A stretch of DNA of 64,000 bases. Origin: Dromaius novaehollandiae (lineage: Eukaryota > Chordata > Aves > Casuariiformes > Dromaiidae). Made by a program: the position numbers and the translations under genes. This document shows, one piece after another, positions 24,601 through 64,000 of the stretch. The DNA lies in assembly GCF_036370855.1 (NCBI RefSeq), contig NC_088101.1:68075559-68139558 (forward strand), written 5' to 3'. Below the pieces are notes generated by a model. That model saw nothing but the letters and a program-made list of their open reading frames with translations, did not search any database and was not told the origin of the DNA. The first letter of the stretch is position 1; each line of letters starts with the position of its first letter.

Positions 24601-26511
24601 CATTCTTCACGTGCTGCAAGCCTAGTTTCTGACACCTGTAAAATTTACATATATATACACACAGTTACAAAACAAGTAGATACAGCTCTGTGTTGTAGAT
24701 TAAATCTCAACATTAAATTAGAAAGGTGCAAAGGTCTCATGCTTCAGGTACTCTGCTTAGAAAAATTCTCACAGTCCTTTGATTCTTGAATCATGAGAAC
24801 AAGTGTGACTGCAGAGTAGCAGCATGCTACATAAAAATACAAGTCTCTCATTCTGAATTCAAACTATGCAAAATAATAATAAATAAAATAATTTAATTCT
24901 TCCACTGCAAGAATACTCTGGGAAAAAACTTGAAATGATGAAAAGAGATGTACTTGCTACTAATGCATGCCAGCAGTTACATTCCCTCTAAAGAACTACG
25001 ATCTGATCCTGCATGACTGATGACAGTGGAAATGTCACCAGTCTTTTGAGTGCATTTATTTCAAAAGCATAATAGCTCTTCTCTAAGTCTTATTTTGTTT
25101 CCATAAAACATACTTATTTGTTTCATTGTTAACAGATGTTCAAGACATTTGGACAAAACTTAAGGAACCCACTTGTTTAAAGGGGAAGACAATGAAACTC
25201 AAAGTAACAAAATACTTTATGATACAAGTTATGCCCATAACAAAATCTCACCAGGAATACTATCTCAGTCTATACAAACCAGTGAATAACCACCTTGTTT
25301 TCACTTTAGAGAACCAATCAGTAATAACTAACACATATAGAGATGAAAGGCCTAAGAGCCTGATAAAATTCCCAAGCTAACCTGCTGAGAACAGTAACTA
25401 CAACACAACGTATTCACTTAGGGAACAGAAAAAGTGACACAAAAAACAGGGGGCAATGGCAAACTTTCCATGAACACACATCAGTCCCAGATTTGCTGCC
25501 CTGTAATTATCTGACTAAAGTTCTTTAGATGATGAGAAAGTGCTGCAGATATTCTGAGACTACCAAGTATCGGGCTGATCCCTGCCATCTCACTAATTTT
25601 TACACCCCTCTGCCTGCCTAAATCCACCAGGTGCTCTCTGTTTTGACCATGGAAGATAGGAAACTCCTGGAATAAGAATTACCTTTGTGCGTTCAACACA
25701 CCATAGTATTAGCCAAGCTTTTAACTTGAATTCTTAATGTTTTGATAATACAGTAACAAATATCAGCTTTGCTGAAAACATACATGGCTTTCTCTGAAAG
25801 TTATATTTCAAATAGGCTTTCCAGGCATACATAAGTGCCCTACTACCTAAATACAAAATATGAGAGAAAGTTTATAAGACAGTTTTCCAGACTCCCCCAC
25901 CACCAAAAAAAAAAAAAGAAAGAAAGAAAGAAAGAAAGAAAACTCTTCAATTTTCTGGTAAAGAGAAAAGAAAATCCTAACTATTTATATTTAACATAGT
26001 CTTAGGCATTGCTCTCTTACCTTCTCATCTTCCCACTGGAAAAAGTTACAATCTTTCCTATCCCTGCAAGCTGAACAAGCATAAAACCTTCTTCCCTCTT
26101 CTTTTCCTTGGCTCATCTTTACAAACAGAAGAGCAGGACCTAAAGGACAAGCGTAAATGCATCGTGATGCGCCGGGCAGCAAACATCTATTTTAACAGCT
26201 CCACTGCAAGTGTCGCCTCCCGGAACCAAGCACGGACACAGGCTAGGGTAAACAAAACGCTCGTTTCAGGGGAGGCCATGAAAGCAGCTGGAGACGCTCA
26301 GCGGCACGGCGACAGCTCCCGGCCCCGCTCCTCCCCGCCGCCCGGCCCGGCCCGGCTCACCGTGCGGGCAGCTGGGAGCGCCGGGGGCGGCGCCGAGAAG
26401 GGCCAGTCCGCCCGCGCCCGCGCCCGCGCCCGCCCGCTCCTGCCGCGGGCCCGCCGCTGCCGCCTCCGCGCCGCGCAAGCCCTCAGGGGCACCAGTGCCG
26501 TTGGCCGCCAT
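15650..26511 (-). CDS. ZCCHC4: rRNA N6-adenosine methyltransferase ZCCHC4 (complete, 13 coding exons)
   Basis: ZCCHC4 methylates one adenosine of 28S rRNA (m6A) in the nucleolus. Exons: 26511-26361, 26139-26021, 24635-24553, 23850-23575, 23044-22964, 22654-22582, 21124-20974, 20485-20385, 19038-18917, 18239-18164, 17731-17680, 17245-17101, 15785-15650. Total is 1566 nt, 521 residues plus stop (human 513). A GRF-type zinc finger lies near residues 48-90 (CPHG, then [20 protein letters not shown]). The methyltransferase domain holds the catalytic DPPF motif at residues 284-287, followed by GG, and [12 protein letters not shown]. After it comes a cysteine-rich C2H2/zinc-ribbon block and a CCHC zinc knuckle with C453, C456, H461 and C466 (CX2CX4HX4C). 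The C-terminus is very Lys/Arg-rich, as in mammals, but its sequence diverges. Residues 1-47 are Gly/Ala-rich and poorly conserved. The start is the only ATG in frame ahead of the GRF finger and matches a Kozak/YY1-like ATGGCGGC context. Confidence 0.96.
16241..16283. repeat. (TG)n / (CA)n compound microsatellite
   Basis: AT and TG dinucleotide runs followed by CA runs, in the final intron of ZCCHC4. Partly self-complementary. Confidence 0.75.
25905..25941. repeat. A13 plus (GAAA)n microsatellite in ZCCHC4 intron 2
   Basis: A homopolymer A run followed by about six GAAA units. Purine-only on the plus strand. Confidence 0.85.
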
Positions 26512-26870
26512 GTCACCGCCGCCGTCCCGGCAGCCCTCGCCAACGGCCCGCGCCCGGCCGCCAAGGGGAGGGAGGGAAGGAGAGGGGCGGGGCGAGGCGG
26601 CCCCTGCCGTGGCGGAGCGCGCCGCGGCGACACCCGGCGGCAGCGCTGCAGCCCGCAGGGCCGCGGCGCCGGAGGGGCGTGGCAGAGGGCGTGGCGTGCG
26701 GCCCGGGGGCGGGGCTTTGCGGCTTCCCGCCTCAGAGGAGCTGGGCAGGTGCTCGCGAGGCGCCCACAGCTGCGCCCTTCAAAGGCGCAAAAGGAGGCCT
26801 GAGCCCCCACCTTCTGCCTCCGAGGCAGCGACACAGGCCCGAGGGCGAAAGGTTGTGGGAGGAGAAGCCC
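26200..26870 (-). promoter_or_regulatory. ZCCHC4: CpG-island promoter and first exon of ZCCHC4
   Basis: This strongly GC- and CpG-rich block surrounds the ZCCHC4 ATG at 26511. On the minus strand the ATG sits in ATGGCGGC, a common YY1-type context at initiation sites. Upstream are GGGCGGGG-type boxes (near 26584 and 26706) consistent with SP/KLF binding. ORFs of up to 212 codons on both strands are compositional. Confidence 0.78.
26401..26436 (-). repeat. GC-rich hexamer run inside ZCCHC4 exon 1
   Basis: Repeated CGCCCG-like units on the plus strand encode the alternating Gly-Ala run of the ZCCHC4 N-terminus on the minus strand. It is low-complexity coding sequence and a likely site of length variation. 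Confidence 0.65.
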
Positions 26871-27274
26871 CACTTCCCAGAGCCCACCAAAGCACAAACT
26901 TCACCTTTTCACTACCTCAGTTAGGCTGCTGCTGTTCATAAAACCAAAAGCCAGATGAAGGCTTCCAAGAAACTCAGTCTTGCTCTCTTCCAAGATCTGG
27001 AAAGCATGCAAAATGCTTCTGCTCACAACCTGATAACCCTTAAGTTACATGTTCACTATGAAAAAGCAGTAAAATGCTTATGCATGATCCCATTCAGCAG
27101 AGCACGCAGAGCAAGCTAACCACATAGCCAGAACTGCTGCACGCTAACACCAGTGTGCAGCACCATACACAGCTATGCTCAGTACTACAGAGAAAAGCAA
27201 AACTATCAGAGGAAAAAAAGTTAATTTTGCTTCTTTAAGGACCACCTTCTGCAGAAGAAATAAAATGAGTCTAA
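26871..27274. other. Intergenic spacer between the PI4K2B 3' end and the ZCCHC4 promoter
   Basis: About 400 bases of ordinary sequence with no conserved ORF or recognisable repeat. The two genes are co-oriented, so this should hold PI4K2B termination and upstream ZCCHC4 sequence. Confidence 0.5.
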
Positions 27275-28832
27275 AAATCAATGCATTTTAGATTATGACA
27301 TTTATTGTCTTCAGAAGGCAGGTCTGATACATAAACACCTATGAATTTTAATAAACTGTTTGGATAAAAAACAAATCATGGAAACTTTATAAAGGTGGTC
27401 GTTTCAGTCTTATTTTAAACCCCACAGTACAGTAAGTTTTACATTTAAGGCTTAAACATTTCAGTTAATCAAGTGGACTGCTGACATGCTACATTAATAT
27501 TTACATCCACTCAAAATTACATAAAATACAAGCATTTTATTATTTTTGAGTTCAACAGTATTGCTTAGAATTACAAAATACAGCAATGTCTGAAATACTG
27601 AAGGTTTCATAAAAGCAGCAATTTTTCTCCCATTCCTGTTTTTGACTGTCCAGAAGATTACTAAAATAAAAATATTGACCATGTTACATAAGCCACTGAT
27701 TTGAAAAAGTGACCAACAAGTCTTAAACACGTAACTTAAACATAAAAGCCAATGAAAATTGGCAGATGAGTGTGACACCGCTAAGAGTCCAACAGTACGC
27801 CTGTGCTCTATGTATTACAATTGTTTTCTCTGGTCAAAAATAATGGTGTGTTTGGATAGGAATTTAGAAGGCAGGCTGGTTTAGTGATGAATACGTTAGT
27901 GCTTCTGTCAATAACAAAGAACCACTTTAGTGACTGTTGATGAACACACTGTTTAACTATACACATTTATACGCATATGGCAAATCAGACTTGTAACAAC
28001 ACTATGTAATTCTTTTGTGATGGGTCTATAGAGAAATATCACAGTTTTCCATACCTGTATTTAAACACACAAGTTAAAAAAAACTACAAAGAAAATTTCA
28101 TCGTCTGAAATATATACCTAGTTTATTTAGTCACCGTAGGAACTGTATGTACTTACCAGGGGGCAGGATTTTGCCTTAATTTAAAATACAAAACTATAAT
28201 TTTTGATCCCCACGTTGAGAAAAACAAGAAACAAAAAAACCATGCATTTAGACCACATCTTCCCCACATTCTGTTACTCGGGTGTTAAGGACAGATATCT
28301 GTCCTTATAAAATACATATTTTTTTTTCCAAAATGCATGACTTCCCCCTCCCCTCAAGTAGCTAGCCTATGAAAACCTACAAATAGCTTAAGATATCAGA
28401 AAGAAATTACATGGAAAAGCATTTTCACAACCAAAGGTAACATTCTGCGCTTTTTAAAGAGCATAGAAAAAGAAGTTGATAGGGAATAGTTTCTCATCTT
28501 TATATTAAATGAATAGAATTTCTGTTGTATTCAAAAGTAGTATTTCAGCATTTGCAAACTGTGCAGCTTCCCTTTATTATTATTATTCAGAATACATTAA
28601 TTTAGCCTATAAAAATACAGTATAGACAAGTTCTTCTCATTCCCTGACAAAAGAATTCACAATTTTGACACAAAAATTGTAAACTTTGATTACATTCAAA
28701 ATATATTTCTTAAGTTCTGAGGTGTCGGCAGTCAGAGCTCTTGGTATACAGCAGAATTACATTATTGCAGAGCCTTTACACAAAAGTAGCTTACTAAATT
28801 ACAGACATTTACTTTCTCATATATTTTTGTTG
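27275..28832 (-). other. PI4K2B: Probable 3' UTR of PI4K2B
   Basis: This AT-rich stretch follows the PI4K2B stop codon (TAG at 28835-28833). Several AATAAA hexamers occur on the minus strand, including 27536-27541 and 27301-27306. I place the distal end just past the last of these. Alternative shorter 3' ends are possible. No ORF here resembles a known protein. Confidence 0.55.
27301..27306 (-). terminator. PI4K2B: Distal candidate poly(A) signal of PI4K2B
   Basis: AATAAA on the minus strand, the last canonical hexamer before the ZCCHC4 promoter, about 1.5 kb past the stop codon. Which of several signals is used cannot be decided from sequence. Confidence 0.4.
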
Positions 28833-47647
<18,815 letters not shown>

Positions 47648-47781
47648 GGGCGGCCACGGCCGGCGCCGAGCGAGCGCGCGGGGGTTGGGGCGGCGGCGGC
47701 GCCGCCGGGCTCAGAGCCCCCCGCCGCGGCCCAGGGCGCTCATCCCCGCCGCTGCGCGCTCCGCGGCGCCTGTCACCGCCG

Positions 47782-47791
47782 GCGCATGCGC
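47782..47791. promoter_or_regulatory. NRF1 palindrome in the PI4K2B promoter
   Basis: GCGCATGCGC, the full NRF1 consensus palindrome, sits about 135 bases upstream of the PI4K2B ATG. Binding is inferred from the motif only. Confidence 0.65.
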
Positions 47792-47907
47792 GCGGCCGCC
47801 GGCGACCCGCCCCGCGGCGCCCACCTGCCTTAAAGGGGCCGCGCAGGCAGCGCTGTGCCGCCGCCCGGCGGGCCGAAGCCCTGGGGACCTCCACCGTGAG
47901 GCGGGCG

Positions 47908-47974
47908 GGCTCGGCTCGGCTCGGCTCGGCTCGGCTCGGCTCGGCTCGGCTCGGCTCGGCTCGGCTCGGCTCGG
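47908..47974. repeat. (TCGGC)12 pentanucleotide microsatellite
   Basis: Twelve perfect TCGGC copies (47911-47970) with partial copies at both ends, about 260-325 bases upstream of the PI4K2B ATG. All copies are identical, which suggests recent expansion or homogenisation, and every unit carries a CpG. Confidence 0.95.
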
Positions 47975-47999
47975 GGGCCAGGCCTCAGCCCCAGATTAC

Positions 48000-50900
48000 G
48001 ATCTGCCTCCAGCACCTCCAGAGCTACCCCAGGGCTTTGGGAGCAGCTGGCACCGGGTTGATGGGGTGTCTGGGAGGGCTCCAAACGCTTTCCCAGGCCA
48101 GCTGGAAGTCATGAGGTCAGGGCAGCAATTCGCAAAAGATTTATGTCTCCTCGCAAGATTATGCTCGGGGATCAAAGAGTTCCTACAACGAGGCTTCTGT
48201 TCTAAATGACCCGGAGGGGGGAGAAAAATACCACCTGCATAAGCAGTGATGTAGCATCAGATAATGCTACAGTGAGCTGGTCCTAGTCTGCAGGTAACTG
48301 GAGACAGCGCAAGAATGGTTTGATCTGCTCTGTGTTCCTGCAGGAAATCACAGCTTCCGATCTCAGGAGGACACCACGATATTTTCACTGAGGGCCATTT
48401 AACAAAAACATCCCTGCAATTTGCTTCATCCCCAGTCTGAAACTGGCTTGTCCCCATGGTCACCACTTCCCACTGTGCTGTTTCTCCCCCTCCCCACGCT
48501 TGATACAATGTTCTACACTAGGGCTGCAATTCCCAGGAGGAGGTAGAAAAACAGTGAGTGAAACCACTATGGACAAAACTGTAATTGTTTCCATGGTGCC
48601 ACAGCCATCTTTGCATTATTAACCTGAAGAGGAATACAGGTGTAACCCCATCACATTGCAAGACTGTGACTTGGATGCTTTCTCACCAGCTTCTCTAGGC
48701 AAGGGGATCTTTCCTCAGGATTCAAATTCAAAGCATTCAAAGACTTCGGTGAAATACAGGAGAAAAATGCACACATGGAGCACTTCTTCTATAGAACTGA
48801 GACTCTGGATTGTACTGGGAGCAAGCCACTCCTCAGCTAAAATAGTAATTGCACATATTTATTATTAATTTTTCTCATAATTATTCATGATATAATGATT
48901 CATTTCACACATTAGCTGCATCACTGAAAGAAAAGTTATTTGCTTAGTTATTGACAAAATAAAAGCTATTGAAACACTTGAGTTGTGTTTGTTTTGTCTC
49001 AGGTTATCTGTCAGCTAGTGGACCTTGGAACTAAGTTGTGTATCATTTACTTGTGTAGCTATTAATACCTATAACATGTGATAAAATCTGTTCATATTTC
49101 CATTTCTGTCTTCAATTCTTTCCACTAAAAGTGAACATACTCATTCAAATGTGACTCCAGTCCAAATGAAAAGGCATTTTACACCTAGTAAACAAGTATA
49201 TGAAGTTTACAGCAACTGAATCTAATTTTCCATACAGAAAATTACTGGATATTAAACCCTTTGTGAAGCAGGCCAAAGAGATCAGAGTAATGTGGCAGAA
49301 GTCTAACATTTTGCCCAGGAGATCACTGAGAAAGACTGTACCTCCATTTATCTGCATTAGTTATGAGTGATTGTGGCTGTCTCAGTAACATTCTGTTAAA
49401 CAGCTCATCCATGGGTTTCTAAAAAGTTTGAAAGTTCTTTCTTTCGAATAAGCTAAACAAGAAATAACTCATGAGTCCTTTCTTCTGTTTCAGAGATCCA
49501 CCTACACATACCTGGGTATGTGGAAATACAGTTCTGTTAATTTTGATCTTCTATTGTAACGTGAATTCTGCAATTTGTTCATATGCCTTAATCTACACAA
49601 GCCTTTACATTGCCTTAATCTTCAATAGGTCAGAGTTCAAACCCTACCATAGCTCACAATTAAGCAAAATACACAGCACTGTAATAGTTATTAACTTTAA
49701 TTCAGAGTATTAGCTACGTGGATCAGTTCTTAACTGTTGTTTAAATAACGTGTATAAGTTGGATCATTTTCTTCATGCTAACGCTTTTGTCTGCATCCTT
49801 CTAATCTGCAGTCTACCTTGTCACCTGTTTATAGTGTGTATCTGAGCACTGTGTCTAAGCACTGGAATGGGAGAAGCAGAAAAGAAGAAAATTGAGTATG
49901 CGCACAAACGTCCTCTGAGTCGGTATGTTTTTAGCTTTAGGTGAGCGCCCTCTTGTGAGATTTTCAGATAAAGAACAAGCTGAATAAATGCTCCATATTT
50001 CTAAGACAGTATTAATACAATTCCTCCTAACAATCCAAATGCAACACGACTGGGGCAGGGGGGGCTAAGAAGCAGGACAGTTTAATTTGAAAAGCTCTTT
50101 TGTGCTCAAAAGGCAACAAACTGTGTTAATTATAGTCTGAGCCAACAATTCACGCAGGTGTGTAAGATTACTTTGCCAAGACACCCAACAGATCATAATC
50201 AGGCTAATTAAAGCTACAGTTGAGTAGAAGCAAGACAGTCACTATGTACTTTTCTCATGCTATTTAATCATCTGAACCTAGAACTGTAAAACAGAAGAAT
50301 CAAATAAGACTTCATTAAAAAATTCAGTTGACCAGGTATGGCTGGTCAAAACTAAACAGAGCAACTCATACATTGGGTACTTATCCTAAAATCTAACATT
50401 AGAAAAAGAAGGAAAAAAAGGCACCTATTCAGTTTTTGCACACTAGTTAGGGGGTATTTTAGGGAGGCAAATGGCAACCTGCCAGCCCCCAAGAGTGCCT
50501 GAATACAAAGGAAAGAGCAGGGGCAGCCAGCATGGCACAAAGGGCCCACATGCTCTAGGAGAGCTTCCCCCACAAAGGCTTCACTGGTGATTTCTAGTAA
50601 AGCTGCAAAGCCTGTAAGAGGTTTCCTGTTGGCATAACTGCATAGTTTCCAGCTAACATCAAAGGAAAACAAATACAATCTCTCCTCCCAGCATGTCTCT
50701 ACCTGCACTGGATTTTTTGTACTGCCAAGGCCTGCGAGACCTACCCCTGTAGGGTAACTTGGCCCACAGCTTCACCACGTGAGCGAATTGCTTTTATTCA
50801 CCGCGGGCAGCCCCAGAACCAGCTTTGTTTGCTAAACGTTGCACAGGGAAAAACGCTCTTATCCAGAATGAGAACCTTATGAGAAGTTATGTGGCTGCTC

Positions 50901-51000
50901 ATAACAGCTTAATGCCACACTCTGGAAAGAAAAAAACGAACACGCACAGGTTCTTCATAGCCAACAAATCTGGTTTCTTGGGGGAAATCTGGTTTCTTGG
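48000..51000. other. Intergenic region between divergent PI4K2B and SEPSECS
   Basis: About 3 kb between the two CpG islands with no conserved coding exon. ORFs are short and unlike known proteins. I recognise no transposon. Positions 50440-50760 are somewhat GC-richer than the rest but match nothing I know. Promoter-distal elements may lie here but cannot be read out. Confidence 0.55.
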
Positions 51001-51002
51001 GT

Positions 51003-51013
51003 CCCCCCCCCCC
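51003..51013. repeat. C11 homopolymer at the edge of the SEPSECS CpG island
   Basis: Eleven C in a row, followed by further C-runs (51016-51019). Likely length-variable and error-prone in sequencing. Confidence 0.8.
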
Positions 51014-51260
51014 TTCCCCACTGCCCCCGTCCACAAGCGTTTCGCCCCCACGAGACAGAACGCGCCAGCGCAGGGGAAAATGGAGGCACTTCGCAGGGCG
51101 GCGCTGGGCGCGGGCCCTGCCGGCCTCCGTACCTCGGGAGCGGACGGCCTGGCGCAGCGCGCGGCTGCAGCAGCACCCGCAGCGCTCAGCCTGTCGCGAG
51201 GCGGCTGCGCTGGGCGGGCGCGCAGGGAGCGCGGGGCGGGGCTGCCGCCGCTCCTCGGCG

Positions 51261-51270
51261 GCGCATGCGC
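51261..51270. promoter_or_regulatory. NRF1 palindrome in the SEPSECS promoter
   Basis: GCGCATGCGC, about 143 bases upstream of the SEPSECS ATG and identical to the PI4K2B site. It contains an ATG at 51265 that would open a reading frame overlapping, and out of phase with, the SEPSECS start if transcription began further upstream. Confidence 0.65.
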
Positions 51271-51412
51271 AGCTCCTCCAGCTCCTGCAGCGGGAACAGA
51301 GCAGATCGCGGGCGGGTCGCGCGACCACCCCGTGCGCTGAGACAGCCGCGCCTGCGCGGAGCGGCCGCCGCTGCCGGCGGGAGCCGGGCTGCCGCTGCCG
51401 TCGCCAGCGGCA

Positions 51413-64000
<12,588 letters not shown>

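Noticed and set aside
26164-26897. Overlapping ORFs of up to 212 codons around the ZCCHC4 start
   Set aside because: They are low-complexity Arg/Ala/Gly translations of the CpG island in other frames. The ZCCHC4 frame explains the conserved coding signal.
48251-48270. Short hairpin GTAGCAT/ATGCTAC upstream of PI4K2B
   Set aside because: Seven-base arms with a six-base loop are expected by chance at this scale. No conservation or precursor-like context is visible.

Overview
The window is a vertebrate nuclear locus, most likely avian. Coding exons are short and split by AT-rich introns, each promoter is a sharp GC-rich CpG island, and the only recognisable transposons are CR1-type LINEs. I could not fix the species. 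The four genes and their orientations match the order I recall for human 4p15.2 (SEPSECS, PI4K2B, ZCCHC4, ANAPC4).

Layout. Three genes run head-to-tail on the minus strand. PI4K2B (ten coding exons, 47647 down to 28833) is complete. ZCCHC4 (thirteen coding exons, 26511 down to 15650) is complete. ANAPC4 (21 coding exons from 14773 down to 356) runs off the left edge with about one third of its protein missing. SEPSECS lies on the plus strand (six coding exons, 51413 to 62504), divergent from PI4K2B, and runs off the right edge just before its catalytic lysine exon. I rebuilt every exon by reading splice sites and checking that the reading phase carries across each junction. Each reconstructed protein agrees with my memory of the vertebrate family; no alignment was run.

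Functions. The genes are housekeeping neighbours, not one pathway. ANAPC4 is a scaffold subunit of the anaphase-promoting complex. ZCCHC4 is the 28S rRNA N6-adenosine methyltransferase. PI4K2B is a membrane-associated type II phosphatidylinositol 4-kinase. SEPSECS makes selenocysteinyl-tRNA from phosphoseryl-tRNA.

Non-coding content. There are four CpG-island promoters, four CR1 fragments, one older L3-like CR1 relic and several simple repeats. Two of the latter are notable: a 12-copy GC-rich pentamer upstream of PI4K2B and a 42-nt perfectly alternating purine/pyrimidine tract. The long ORFs on GC-rich stretches are compositional shadows. I found no tRNA, CRISPR or operon-like system and no credible undescribed system. 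The most unusual signals are a GC-AG intron in ANAPC4, a T26 tract directly against a PI4K2B splice acceptor, and matching NRF1 palindromes in the PI4K2B and SEPSECS promoters.
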